A stretch of 64,000 nucleotides of DNA, taken from an uncultured Campylobacter sp. (GTDB taxonomy: Bacteria > Campylobacterota > Campylobacteria > Campylobacterales > Campylobacteraceae). Below, piece after piece: positions 46,675 to 55,736 of this stretch; positions within the stretch are counted from its first letter, which is position 1; each line of letters starts with the position of its first letter. The stretch covers positions 1-64,000 of the forward strand of contig NZ_CAUQKJ010000011.1 in NCBI RefSeq assembly GCF_963518785.1, in the 5' to 3' direction. The position numbers were made by a program, and so were the translations under genes. The notes below the pieces were generated by a model, which did not search any database, had not been told where the DNA came from, and was given only the letters and a program-made list of their open reading frames with translations.

Positions 46675-47244
46675 TTAAATATCGGTGCGCCCGTTGATCG
46701 CCTTTATTAGCGAGAGCATATCGACGTTGTCTAAGCTAACGCCCGTAGGCACGCCCTGAGCGAGCTTGGTAAATTTCAAGCTTAGATCCGCGAGCTTGTC
46801 CTCGACGTAAAGCATGATCCCGTCGGAGTTGATGCCGGGCGTCAGCGCGAAAATCAGCTCGCTCGCGCCGTTTCGGCTCACCATCTCGCGTAGCGCCGCG
46901 ATTTTATCTTCGTCGGCGGCGTCTAGCACGAAGTAGCGACCGTTGTAAATTTTATTGCTCTCTAAAATAAAGATATCTTTTGGGTTTTCGACGATGCAAA
47001 TTTTATCGCTTTCGCGCTCATCGTCGGCGCAGTATTCGCAGATCTCGCCCTCGCATACCGCACCGCAGATGCGGCATCTATGCAGTCCGCGCACCGCCTC
47101 TTCGATATTGTGCGCTAAATTTAGCCCCAAAAAGGAGTTTTGCACGCTTACGTAGTACGCAAAGCGCAGGGCGGATTTTTTGCCCACGCCCGGAAGCTTT
47201 TCAAAGCTTGCTACGAGCTCTTCGAACCTGTCTCCGCCGCTCAT
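46675..47244 (-). CDS. recR: Recombination mediator RecR
   Basis: 189 residues from the ATG at 47244, which overlaps the racS stop as ATGA; the longer upstream frame lies inside racS. RecR loads RecA at gaps with RecO/RecF. Helix-hairpin-helix PGVGKKSALRFAYY, zinc cysteines Cys57, Cys60, Cys69 and Cys72, then a Toprim domain (KICIVENPKD). The link racR-racS-recR is the same as in C. jejuni. Confidence 0.95.
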   Translation of the reverse strand: MSGGDRFEELVASFEKLPGVGKKSALRFAYYVSVQNSFLGLNLAHNIEEAVRGLHRCRICGAVCEGEICEYCADDERESDKICIVENPKDIFILESNKIYNGRYFVLDAADEDKIAALREMVSRNGASELIFALTPGINSDGIMLYVEDKLADLSLKFTKLAQGVPTGVSLDNVDMLSLIKAINGRTDI

Positions 47245-48482
47245 ATGGAGCCCTTCGGCGAAAATACTATCGAGAAGTAGTGCGTGCCGTCGCTGTAATT
47301 GTACTCGAAGCGGAATTTGTGCAGCTCGCAAATTTTATCGATGATGTAAAGCCCAAGCCCCATGCCGGTGGCTTTCTCGTCTTTATTTCTGATAAATGCC
47401 TGCTTGTAGTGCTCGAATGATTTTGCAAGCGCCGCTCCGCGGTTGGCTACGCTGATCTTGTTTTCGTCGCAGATGACGGCGACCTTTTTATCGGCGGAAT
47501 ATTTTAGGGCGTTGTCGATCAAATTTTTAATCGCCAGCGCAAATAGCCCGAAATCCACGTTTATCACCGCGTCGCACTCGATGTTTTCGCTGATGAGCTC
47601 GTCCCAATTATCGAGCATCGACATATCTCTTACCTGCTCTAGAATGAGGCTGAAATGATAATCTTGATAGTTGAGCGAGTAGCTTTTTGAGAGGAGTTGC
47701 TCGATTTTGGCAAATTCGTTGATTAAAATTTCAAGCCGCTCGAAGACATTGACGAGCCGCTCTTTTTGCGTTTCGTCATCGAGCATTTCGGTGATGAGCC
47801 TGCCCTTGCCGATCGGGGTTTTGAGCTCATGCATGATGGTGCGTAAAAACAGCTGGCGCGAGCGGATCAGCTCTTGAATTTTAGCGATTGCGTTGTTAAA
47901 TTCCTGTGCGACCTGCCCGATCTCATCCTCGCTATGCGTTGCGGCTAAATTTACGTCCAAATTGCCCTGGGCGAATTTTTTGATATTTTTGCTTAATTTT
48001 TTTAGCGGCGTGAAGCTTCGCACGATCGATAAATAAAGCGAGATCAAAACCGCCATCGTAAGCAGAAATCCGACCCAAAGCGGATCGTTTAAATTCTTTG
48101 TGCCGAGGCTTTCGAAAACCACGACGAAAGAGTTGTTTTTTATATTTAAAAACAGCGAATTATTATACTCGACCGAGCTAAACTCGCCGATAGAAGTGTC
48201 TTGGACGAAAAAAATTTTACCACTCGTGATGATGTTTTGGATGATATTTTTGTCTTTTACAAGCTCCAAGCCATAGCTGGAGAAGTAGCGCTCAATATCG
48301 CTGGGAGGGGCATTACGCTTGTATAGCTCAAGTAGATTATTGACCGCGTTTATTTGATTAGCCTGCATGCTGCCTAGAGCTCTATTCATCTGCATCCGTG
48401 CGAACGTGATGAAAAGCACGCAGACTAAGATGATCGCGATTACAAAAAAAACCGAAATTTTAGTGATTAAGGAGTGCTTCAT
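47241..48482 (-). CDS. racS: Sensor histidine kinase RacS
   Basis: 413 residues. Membrane helices at about 8-28 and 135-153 flank a periplasmic sensor region of roughly 105 residues; a HAMP-like segment follows, then the H-box RTIMHELKTPIGKG with His218, N-box NLIDNALKYS and G-box GMGLGLYII. It pairs with RacR, overlapping it by four bases. In C. jejuni RacRS responds to temperature and to low-oxygen respiration of alternative acceptors. Identification as RacS rests on family and neighbours (dnaJ, recR). Confidence 0.88.
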   Translation of the reverse strand: MKHSLITKISVFFVIAIILVCVLFITFARMQMNRALGSMQANQINAVNNLLELYKRNAPPSDIERYFSSYGLELVKDKNIIQNIITSGKIFFVQDTSIGEFSSVEYNNSLFLNIKNNSFVVVFESLGTKNLNDPLWVGFLLTMAVLISLYLSIVRSFTPLKKLSKNIKKFAQGNLDVNLAATHSEDEIGQVAQEFNNAIAKIQELIRSRQLFLRTIMHELKTPIGKGRLITEMLDDETQKERLVNVFERLEILINEFAKIEQLLSKSYSLNYQDYHFSLILEQVRDMSMLDNWDELISENIECDAVINVDFGLFALAIKNLIDNALKYSADKKVAVICDENKISVANRGAALAKSFEHYKQAFIRNKDEKATGMGLGLYIIDKICELHKFRFEYNYSDGTHYFSIVFSPKGSI

Positions 48483-49150
48483 CCGATGAGCTTGTAGCCG
48501 ATACCGCGAACCGAAAAGATATGCTTAGGCGCCTTGGAACTGTCGCCTATTTTGGTGCGTAGGCGTCCGATGATGACGTCTAGGCTCTTTGAATCCTTAT
48601 CTTTTAGGCTCTTGCAATGGTACACGAGCTGCTCGCGAGATACCGAAAAGCTATGTTGCTTGATGAGGTATTCTAAAATTTCATACTCTGCAGGCGTTAG
48701 CACTAGCGATTCCTCGCCGAAGTAAATTTCATGGCGCTTATCATCGATACGAAATACGCTATCCGTGGCGGTTTCTTCCTTCTCGCTAGCTTTTTTATAG
48801 CGGCGGATGAGGCTCATGATGCGCGCGTGCATCTCTTTTGGATCATAAGGCTTGGGTAGATAATCGTCCGCTCCGATCTGAAGGCCCACGACGCGATCGC
48901 TCACGTCGCTTCTAGCCGAGCTGATGATGATCGGAATGTCGTATTTCTCGCGGATCTCTTTGCAGACCTCAAGTCCGTCCATCCCCGGAAGCGTAAGATC
49001 TAAAATCAGCAGATCGTAGTTTTTGATCCCAGCGCTAATACCCAGATACGGGTCTTCGAAGTTTGTAACTTGGATGTTAAATTTAGCCAGATATTCGGTT
49101 AGAAGCTGTGCGAACTCGCTGTCGTCTTCTATCATCAATACATTTATCAT
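48479..49150 (-). CDS. racR: Response regulator RacR
   Basis: 223 residues, OmpR type. The receiver domain has acidic residues Glu8, Asp9 and Asp10, the phospho-acceptor Asp51 in LLILDLTLPGMDG and Lys in LPKPYDP; the C-terminal winged helix ends SVRGIGYKLIG. It is divergent from dnaJ. A palindrome overlapping the expected -35 region of its promoter may be its own operator. Confidence 0.9.
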   Translation of the reverse strand: MINVLMIEDDSEFAQLLTEYLAKFNIQVTNFEDPYLGISAGIKNYDLLILDLTLPGMDGLEVCKEIREKYDIPIIISSARSDVSDRVVGLQIGADDYLPKPYDPKEMHARIMSLIRRYKKASEKEETATDSVFRIDDKRHEIYFGEESLVLTPAEYEILEYLIKQHSFSVSREQLVYHCKSLKDKDSKSLDVIIGRLRTKIGDSSKAPKHIFSVRGIGYKLIG

Positions 49151-49192
49151 TTTTTATCCTTTAAATCGTTGATCTGAAATTTTAAATATTGC

Positions 49193-49221
49193 ATTATACA
49201 TAAAAATAGTTAAGTCTTAAC
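49193..49221 (-). promoter_or_regulatory. racR promoter with GTTAAG-T-CTTAAC palindrome
   Basis: On the minus strand TATAAT (49198-49193) lies about 45 bases before racR. The 13-base palindrome GTTAAGTCTTAAC (49209-49221) is 10 bases upstream of it, at the -35 position, and is also upstream of the divergent dnaJ promoter. It is a candidate autoregulatory site. Confidence 0.45.
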
Positions 49222-49242
49222 TTGAGTTTTATTAAATTTAGA

Positions 49243-49248
49243 TAAAAT
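49243..49248 (+). promoter_or_regulatory. -10 box of dnaJ
   Basis: GATAAAATTG carries TAAAAT 31 bases before the GTG start. No CIRCE-type inverted repeat is visible, so HrcA control is not supported here. Confidence 0.4.
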
Positions 49249-49279
49249 TGCCCCTTTTGTATAGTTCAAGGAGAATTTC

Positions 49280-50374
49280 GTGCAAGAAGATTATTATGAA
49301 ATTTTAGGCGTGGCGCGCGACGCGGACGCCGAGACGATAAAAAAGGCGTTTCGAAAACTCGCTTTGCAATTCCATCCCGACCGTAACCAAGGCGACAAGG
49401 AGTCGGAGGAGAAATTTAAAAAGATCAACGAAGCGTATCAAATTTTAAGTGACGATCAAAAGCGCAGGATGTATGATCGCTACGGCAAAGAGGGCATCAG
49501 CGGCGCATATGGCGGCGCGGGCGGCGGAGGATTTGACTTCGGCTCCATTTTCGGCGATTTTTTTGAGCAGGCATTCGGCGGCGGCGCCCGCCCGACTCGT
49601 CCTAGCGATCTATACGGCATAGATACCGAGCTGGCCGTAACGCTGGAATTTAAAGAGGCCTTAGAGGGCGTACACAAGGAGATAAAATACAAGATCAAAA
49701 AGCCGTGCCCTACTTGCGACGCTACCGGCTCGAAGGATAAAAAAAGACACACCTGCTCCGCTTGCGGCGGCACGGGGCGCGTCGCAGTCAGGCGCGGATA
49801 TATGAGCTTCATCCAAAGCTGCTCCGAATGCGGCGGCACGGGCGAGATCGTAAAAGACAGATGCAAGGATTGCGGCGGCAAGGGCTTTAGCGAAGAGGAT
49901 GTGAGCCTTAAATTTGACATTCCCGCAGGCATCGACGACGGACAGCGCGTGCGCCTAAGCGGCAAGGGCAACGTCTCTAAAACGGGCGAAATCGGGGATC
50001 TTTACGTGATAGTGCGCGTGAAGGAGGATAGCCACTTCCTGCGCGACGGAGATGACCTATATATCGAGGTGCCGGTGTTTTTCACGCAGGCGATCTTGGG
50101 CGAGAGCATCGAGGTGCCGACGCCGCGCGGAAAGGCGGAGCTGAAGCTCAAAGTAGGCACGAAGGACAAGCAGCGCTTCACGATCTACGGCGAGGGCGCG
50201 CCGAATATCCGCACCAAGAAAAACGGCGATCTGATCGTGCAGGTAAATGTCCAGACGCCTAAGAAACTCAGCGAGAAGCAAGAGGCGCTTTTGCGCGAGC
50301 TTCAAGAAAGCTTCGGCAGCAAGGGCGGAGACGACGAGGGAATACTCGATAAAATCAAGAATTTTTTCAAGTAA
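49280..50374 (+). CDS. dnaJ: Chaperone DnaJ
   Basis: 364 residues from a GTG after AAGGAG. Co-chaperone of DnaK. J domain at 1-70 with HPD at 32-34, Gly/Phe-rich linker (GAYGGAGGGGFDFG) to about 105, then four zinc motifs CPTCDATG, CSACGGTG, CSECGGTG and CKDCGGKG, and the substrate-binding C-terminal domains. It is divergent from racRS; the same cluster is found in C. jejuni. Confidence 0.97.
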   Translation: MQEDYYEILGVARDADAETIKKAFRKLALQFHPDRNQGDKESEEKFKKINEAYQILSDDQKRRMYDRYGKEGISGAYGGAGGGGFDFGSIFGDFFEQAFGGGARPTRPSDLYGIDTELAVTLEFKEALEGVHKEIKYKIKKPCPTCDATGSKDKKRHTCSACGGTGRVAVRRGYMSFIQSCSECGGTGEIVKDRCKDCGGKGFSEEDVSLKFDIPAGIDDGQRVRLSGKGNVSKTGEIGDLYVIVRVKEDSHFLRDGDDLYIEVPVFFTQAILGESIEVPTPRGKAELKLKVGTKDKQRFTIYGEGAPNIRTKKNGDLIVQVNVQTPKKLSEKQEALLRELQESFGSKGGDDEGILDKIKNFFK

Positions 50375-50755
50375 GCTGTCTTGATCTGCCTTGATCTGTT
50401 TTGCGCGGCGATTGTTTAAGCTCTAGCTTAGCGGGCTGCGGAATTTTAAATTTAGCCGCTGCCTGTTTGGCCCTCCGCTGCTTGTTTGCTCGCTCGCTAG
50501 GCGTAGTTCATTTGATCGTAGCTTGCTTGATCTTCGCTCACTGCTTCATGCGATTAGCGCCTATCGTTTAGCTGCCGTTTGCCAAGCGCCGTCTGTTTGA
50601 TCGCTGCAAACACTGCGCGGCGATTTTATGCGATAATGCTTGCAAGTAGAATTTTATCCGCGTCTGCGACGGTCTTTGAATGCTACTGCGGCGTTAAACG
50701 ACGGCTCGAAGCGGCTCGCGCACCGCAAGCGACTACGAATTTAAAAAGGACAAAA
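50375..50755. other. Gene-free gap with TTGATC/GCTTG repeats
   Basis: Short words such as CTTGATCTG, TTTGATCGTAGC, CTTGATCTTCGC and TTTGATCGCTGC recur between 50380 and 50610 at irregular spacing. I see no promoter or gene apart from the ribosome-binding site of the next gene. Confidence 0.35.
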
Positions 50756-51196
50756 ATGGATCATAAAAACAGGCCTGCAAATTTCAGATCCGCAGACGAT
50801 GAGATGTTTGCGTTTTTATCGAGCTTGGGCGATCGCTGGTGGGTAAGCGAGGGCGGAGCGCGCTTTATAGAGGAAAATTTCGCCTTCATCGGCTCCAAGC
50901 CCGTCTTGCAGGGATTGAAAGATTACGCGACCGCGGACTGCCTGAGCTTTGCCGGTGCCAGAGGCTTTATAGACGCAAATCCTGCGGTAAAAGCGAGGAT
51001 TTTAGGCGGCAAAATCTGCTATCTGGGCGATAGCTTAACGAGCGCCGAGGTCAAATTTGCGCCTGAATATTTTTACGATTTTTTAAAATTTATAATGGAG
51101 CAGGTCCCAGAACACCACTATTTTTTCAGCCCTACCGCGCGCTGGCTTCTACTGATCGCTATGGAGAAATACGTGGAATTTGCGGCTTTAGATTAG
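50756..51196 (+). CDS. Hypothetical protein
   Basis: 146 residues from the ATG at 50756, chosen because AAAAAGGAC precedes it; the longer upstream frame is not supported. Soluble, with aromatic-rich helices (FLSSLGDRWWVSEGGARFIEENF) and a C-terminal EHHYFFSPTARWLLLIAMEKYVEF. I recognise no family. It stands alone between gene-free gaps. Confidence 0.55.
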   Translation: MDHKNRPANFRSADDEMFAFLSSLGDRWWVSEGGARFIEENFAFIGSKPVLQGLKDYATADCLSFAGARGFIDANPAVKARILGGKICYLGDSLTSAEVKFAPEYFYDFLKFIMEQVPEHHYFFSPTARWLLLIAMEKYVEFAALD

Positions 51197-51577
51197 CGTT
51201 TTGGCTTGCGTAAATTTATAAAATTTTACGCTTACCGCCTTGCCGTTCGTAGCATGCCGAATTTGTGCAAACAGGATGGGGCTACCGTAAGGATAGCCGT
51301 CCGAAATTTGGATGTGTAACGATACACTCGCGCTACGCGAGATCGGCGTATCTAAAATTTTCGTCGCGCGAAATTTGGATGCTAAATTTTAAAATCTCGC
51401 TGCCTCTTGCGGTTTGTTTAATCGCGGAGTAGCCGTTACTCTCGCAAATACGGCGCCGCAGGCTACGTAAAATTCTACTCCGCATCCTAGCAATGCTTCG
51501 TAAATTTTGATTATGACAACAGGGGGATATAAAAATAGGCAAAATATTGCTATTGCGAAAACTCTTTGAAGCGGTCT
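51197..51577. other. Gene-free gap
   Basis: AT-rich filler with AAATTTTA motifs. A small minus-strand frame (51333-51542) lacks a ribosome-binding site and any recognisable sequence, so I do not call it. Confidence 0.4.
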
Positions 51578-52909
51578 TTATCCCTTGCCTAGCTTGATAC
51601 GTGCCCTAAAATCGGGCATGATCTGCGCGATGAGCGCGTAAAAATCCGCTCCATGGTTTGCATGGATGAGGTGCGCGAGCTCGTGCAGCACGACGTATTC
51701 GACGAAGCGCGGATCTCGCTCTATCAGGCTTAGCGAGAAGTTGAGATAGCCCTTAGCGTGGTTGCAGCTGCCCCAGCGCGTCTGCATTTTGCGCACTCGC
51801 ACCCGCGCGATCTTGCGGCCTATCCGCGGGGAAAGCTTCGCGATATAGCGCAGGTAAAGCTCAAGCGCAAAAGCCTTTTTAAACGCCGCAAACTCGCCCT
51901 CGCCCTCGCAAAAGATCGCGCTCTCCGATACGAAAATTTTATCTTTAAATTTAGAGCTTTGGATAAAATTTTTGATCGTAAAATCGGGCTCGTCGCGCTC
52001 CGCCGCTTGCGCGCTTTGCGCTACATTTTGCAGTGCGTTTTCGCTCGCGGATTTTGAAATTTTTTCGCCCGCGACTGAAATTTCCTCACTCGCGGCAGAG
52101 CTAAAATTTGAAATTTCTCCGCTCGCAGCGGGTTTAAATTTTGAAATTTCATCCCCTGCGTCAGGGTCAAATTTTAAAATTTCGCCACTTGAGGTGGAGT
52201 TAAATTTACCTGCGTCGTCGTTTTGCGGAGCGCACCCGCTTGAGTGAAATTTTAAAATTTCGCCGCAGGATTGCTTACGGACACTTTGCGCCGCTGTATC
52301 TATAAACCCGCCGCTTTGTCGCATTTCACTCTGCTGCGCGAGCCCTTGCGCTGCATCGCCAGGTAGGTTAAATTTTAAATTCTCGCCCGCCGCACCACTT
52401 TGCGAAGTGCGTTCGCCCGAGTGAAATTTTAAAATTTCACTTCCCGTGCCGCCGCACGCACCGTCATTCATGCCGCTCATAGCATTGTTTGCGCTGCCGC
52501 TACTGCTTATGCCTGCGCCGTTTTGTAAATGAGCCGAATTTACGCTGCCCGCGTCACTACTCGCATCGTCATCTACGCAGCCCCGCACGCCGCTCTCGCC
52601 TAAACTTTCATTCGCGCCGCAGTTTGTACCGAACCCGACCTCGCGGCTAAATTTTAGCTTGTAAATTTTGCCTAAAATTCTAACCTGATCGCTCGCTAGT
52701 AGCTTGCTTTGCAGCCGCTCTAGCGTTTGGTGGATCCAGCTTTCGTGCTTTAGGATAAAGTCTTCCGCCTGCGCCGCGGTATAGGAGTGCGGCACGCTGA
52801 CGCTGATCTCGCACTCTTTATTGATGCGGATACGCGCGTATTTCATCCGCTTAAAACGCAAGCTGATCGGCAAGCCTAGCAAATTTAGACTAACTTTTTG
52901 CTCTGCCAT
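51578..52909 (-). CDS. YgjP-type metallopeptidase with large repeat insertion
   Basis: 443 residues; YgjP/DUF45 proteins are usually about 230. Residues 1-91 and 306-443 match the family. The C-terminal zinc site is HELAH at 409-413 with His419 (NHGADF), preceded by MQTRWGSCN. About 214 residues are inserted from 92 to 305, rich in Ser, Gly and Ala with recurring GEILKF-like units; those at 242, 253 and 264 have an 11-residue period. In DNA the unit is GGCGAAATTTTAAAATTT. The gene overlaps the upstream MATE gene by 25 bases. Protease activity is inferred from family. Confidence 0.82.
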   Translation of the reverse strand: MAEQKVSLNLLGLPISLRFKRMKYARIRINKECEISVSVPHSYTAAQAEDFILKHESWIHQTLERLQSKLLASDQVRILGKIYKLKFSREVGFGTNCGANESLGESGVRGCVDDDASSDAGSVNSAHLQNGAGISSSGSANNAMSGMNDGACGGTGSEILKFHSGERTSQSGAAGENLKFNLPGDAAQGLAQQSEMRQSGGFIDTAAQSVRKQSCGEILKFHSSGCAPQNDDAGKFNSTSSGEILKFDPDAGDEISKFKPAASGEISNFSSAASEEISVAGEKISKSASENALQNVAQSAQAAERDEPDFTIKNFIQSSKFKDKIFVSESAIFCEGEGEFAAFKKAFALELYLRYIAKLSPRIGRKIARVRVRKMQTRWGSCNHAKGYLNFSLSLIERDPRFVEYVVLHELAHLIHANHGADFYALIAQIMPDFRARIKLGKG

Positions 52910-54207
52910 TTTTTACTTATCCATCGCGCCGTATTCGCGCTGCCGCGTAGCCACTCGTCGCAGAAAAACCCGATCCAAACGCCCAAAATTCCATACCCCA
53001 GATGGATACCCAAAAGCCAGCCCACCGGTATCGAGACGCCCCACATAAAGATCACGCCCATCGTAAAGGGAAACCTCGCGTCGCCGCTTGCGCGCAGGGC
53101 GTTTACGAAGACGATATTAAGCGTCCGTCCGAACTCAAGCCCGAGCGTTAAGTAAAAAAGCGGCCGCATGACCTGCTTGTGCGCCTCGCTTAGGCTTAAC
53201 ATCTCCATAATCTGCTCGCGCGCTAAAAACACGATCGCGACGAAAAGCGCCGTCGCCCCGAGCCCAAAGCGCAGTGCGGTAAAAGTGTGCCGGTACGCCT
53301 CCTGCGGCTTGGCGGCGCCCACGAGACGACCTACGATCACTTCGTTTGCCATACTGATCGCGCTTCCGCCGAAGAAGATGAATGATGAAATTTGAAAATA
53401 GATCGTCTGCACGGTAAGGCTCGCCTCGCCCATGCTCGCGACGAAGGCGAAGGCGACTAGATACTGCACGATCCACAGCATGTTTTCGCCAGCGCTAGGA
53501 AGCCCTACGGATAGAATTTTGCGCAGCGTGGCGAGCTTGATCTTTAAAAACATCGTGAGGTAGAATTTTATCTTTAGCACCTTCGCGATGATGAGGAAGA
53601 ATAAAAATACGCCGATCATGCGCCCCGCGATCGTGCTCACGCCGATGCCCTCAAGCCCGTAGTACGGCAGTCCGAACGGCCTAAATAGCACGACGTAGTT
53701 GCCCGCGAGAGTTACTAGATTCATCACCACGGAGACTGCGATGATGAAATTTGCGTATCCGTAAACGCGCACGATGGCGCTAAGCACGATCGCGACGGCG
53801 TCTATTGCAAAGACGATGCTGATGACCTTAAGATAGATCGCGCTTTCGCTCAAAAGCTCGGCGGGCACCTGTAGCGCGCGGAGTAAAAACGGTGCGCAGC
53901 TAAAGACGAAAACGCCGCTGCAAAGCCCCACTAGCGCGTTGAATGCGATGCTCGTGTGGATCGCGCGCATCGCTAGGACTTTGTTTTTCGCCCCGAGCGC
54001 CTGCGCTACGAGAACCGAGCAGCCTACGGCGAGGAAGCCGAAAACTGTGATGAAGAGCAAAAATATCTCGTTGCCCGCCCCCAGCGCGCCTACTAGCGAG
54101 ACGTCCACACGCGAAATCATGTAGGTGTTGATAAACGTGGTTACTAGGCGCAAAAACATATCGACATAGATTGCGAGCGAGAGCCTTAGTAGCGAGATTT
54201 CTTTCAT
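52885..54207 (-). CDS. MATE family efflux transporter
   Basis: 440 residues with 12 hydrophobic helices. The internal two-fold MATE repeat is visible: VSLVGALGAGNEIFLLFITVFGFLAVGCSVLVAQALGA in the first half and SLTVQTIYFQISSFIFFGGSAISMANEVIVGRLVGAA in the second. Such pumps expel cationic drugs with H+ or Na+ exchange; the substrate is unknown. It is the upstream gene of an operon with the YgjP-type gene. Confidence 0.9.
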   Translation of the reverse strand: MKEISLLRLSLAIYVDMFLRLVTTFINTYMISRVDVSLVGALGAGNEIFLLFITVFGFLAVGCSVLVAQALGAKNKVLAMRAIHTSIAFNALVGLCSGVFVFSCAPFLLRALQVPAELLSESAIYLKVISIVFAIDAVAIVLSAIVRVYGYANFIIAVSVVMNLVTLAGNYVVLFRPFGLPYYGLEGIGVSTIAGRMIGVFLFFLIIAKVLKIKFYLTMFLKIKLATLRKILSVGLPSAGENMLWIVQYLVAFAFVASMGEASLTVQTIYFQISSFIFFGGSAISMANEVIVGRLVGAAKPQEAYRHTFTALRFGLGATALFVAIVFLAREQIMEMLSLSEAHKQVMRPLFYLTLGLEFGRTLNIVFVNALRASGDARFPFTMGVIFMWGVSIPVGWLLGIHLGYGILGVWIGFFCDEWLRGSANTARWISKKWQSKKLV

Positions 54208-54459
54208 ATTTTGCCTTTATTTGGGGGAAATTGTAGCCGAAAATTCTTTTAGGTTTGCTTTTACGCAGGGGGCGAGCGGAGCTGTTTTTGTATGCCGCGC
54301 GATATGCGTAAAATTAGAATTTACGGCGCCGCGCGCGAATATGCGGTGATTTAGCGGGGACGAGCGGTTTTTTCTTTGGCGCTGTAGTGGCGGCGAATGG
54401 GTGGTTTTAATAAACGGAGCGCGGAATTTAAACGCAGATGTTTTTAAACAAGCGTCAAG

Positions 54460-54741
54460 CTATCTCAATAAATTTTGCTTAAATATCGCTAGGATAACGA
54501 TTGTATCGTTGGGTTCATCTATTAGATATGGGATTACGAAACCCTTAAATACAAAATCTCTAATTCTATCATCGTCAAAACTTTTTGATCTACGAAATTT
54601 ATACGGCATAAAGCCAAGCTTGCCTGCTCGCGCAAAAAGTTCGTTTTTAAAATTTTCTATCGCATCCTCTGAGCGCTCTGCGATAAATTCTACGATCTTG
54701 CTAAGCTGCGCGCGAAATCTTTTAGACTGGATTATTTTCAA
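54460..54741 (-). CDS. RelE/ParE-type toxin
   Basis: 93 residues. The layout MKIIQSKRFRAQLSKIVEFIAERSEDAIENFKNELF, then PYKFRRSKSF and IRDFVFKGFVIPYLID, is that of ParE/RelE family toxins (two helices then a beta sheet). Its start overlaps the antitoxin stop by four bases. The target (gyrase or ribosome-bound mRNA) cannot be told from the sequence. Confidence 0.8.
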   Translation of the reverse strand: MKIIQSKRFRAQLSKIVEFIAERSEDAIENFKNELFARAGKLGFMPYKFRRSKSFDDDRIRDFVFKGFVIPYLIDEPNDTIVILAIFKQNLLR

Positions 54742-54989
54742 TTTTTCCAGCCCTTGCCTAGCTCCTCAAAGCCGCTTAGATCGCCGTTTGCGTATGATTT
54801 TAAATCTGCATCCATTCCGTTTTTTATCTCGTCGTAACTTTCGCTGGATCTAAACTCCGATAGAATCGTTTCTAAATTTTTCTCGCCGCTTAGAGTGATC
54901 CGTGCGGAGGGATCAATTTTTAAAAAAAGCTTCTTAAAAGTTTCGAGAGTATCGCGATCGACGCCGCTTTGGATCTGCATAGTGATCAT
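54738..54989 (-). CDS. Antitoxin of RelE/ParE-type pair
   Basis: 83 residues, or 80 if the second in-frame ATG is used (both follow AAGGAGCC). The N-terminal half is a predicted DNA-binding/dimerisation part, and the tail (YDEIKNGMDADLKSYANGDLSGFEELGKGW) is acidic and suited to wrapping the toxin. It precedes and overlaps the toxin gene, the normal order for parDE/relBE. Confidence 0.75.
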   Translation of the reverse strand: MITMQIQSGVDRDTLETFKKLFLKIDPSARITLSGEKNLETILSEFRSSESYDEIKNGMDADLKSYANGDLSGFEELGKGWKN

Positions 54990-55077
54990 TTTGGCTCCTT
55001 AAATTTTAGCGATTATAGCAGCTCATAGCTAAATTTAATATAGCCAAAGCTCGATAAAATTTTAAAATTTATGTCCG

Positions 55078-55518
55078 CTAGATCGAATTTCGCTTCCTCA
55101 TATGAACCGTGAAGTGCTCCGACGCGTCCTTAAAGCCGCACTTTTGCAGGAATTCTCCGGCGCCCTCAGCCTTATGTAGAGGGGTCACGACAAAGGTGGT
55201 GGTGTGCGCAAAGCGCTTATTAAAGGCATCCACGAGCGCCGTGCCGATACCGCGCCTTTGATAATCCTTATGAACTATCACGCAGTAAAGATAGCTTGTA
55301 GCGAAGTTGTCGCGGTCGCAAAACGCCTCCAACACCCCCACGGTCTTGCCCTGCGTTTTGGCGATCGCCACGTAATCATAGGTGCGCCACACCCTGTATG
55401 TCTCGTGCGGCGGCACGGAGGCTGCGTTTTGCTCCGTATCCCAGCCGATCGATACCATTATCTCATCCAGATCGCTAGGCTTAAAATCGGCGGAATTTTC
55501 TAAAATTTCAAACTCCAT
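55078..55518 (-). CDS. GNAT family N-acetyltransferase
   Basis: 146 residues. The acetyl-CoA loop is RRGIGTAL, preceded by the beta-4 strand ATSYLYCVIVHKDYQ. The N-terminus carries the usual alpha1-alpha2 region (LDEIMVSIGWDTEQ). Substrate unknown. The ribosome-binding site AAGGAGCGAAG precedes the ATG. It stands alone. Confidence 0.88.
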   Translation of the reverse strand: MEFEILENSADFKPSDLDEIMVSIGWDTEQNAASVPPHETYRVWRTYDYVAIAKTQGKTVGVLEAFCDRDNFATSYLYCVIVHKDYQRRGIGTALVDAFNKRFAHTTTFVVTPLHKAEGAGEFLQKCGFKDASEHFTVHMRKRNSI

Positions 55519-55736
55519 CTTCGCTCCTTAATTGAAGTAGCTTTTCAAATCGCAAGTATATCGCCGTAGCTTTAAAACGGCATTAAATATCAATTAGCGG
55601 CTCTTTCGGCGAGGTTTAAATTTTAAAATTTAAAGGCGAGGTAGGGCGCGGTGCGTAAATTTAGACCCAAATTTAAAATTCTAACTATTTACCGCAATTT
55701 GATATAAACTCGGCAAAATTTTCCCAAGGATCCCCG

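Noticed and set aside
49150..49279. CIRCE or HrcA element before dnaJ
   Set aside because: No inverted repeat of the CIRCE type is present; the only palindrome is GTTAAGTCTTAAC.
51333..51542. Minus-strand open frame of 69 codons
   Set aside because: Arg/Ser-rich, no ribosome-binding site, in filler DNA.
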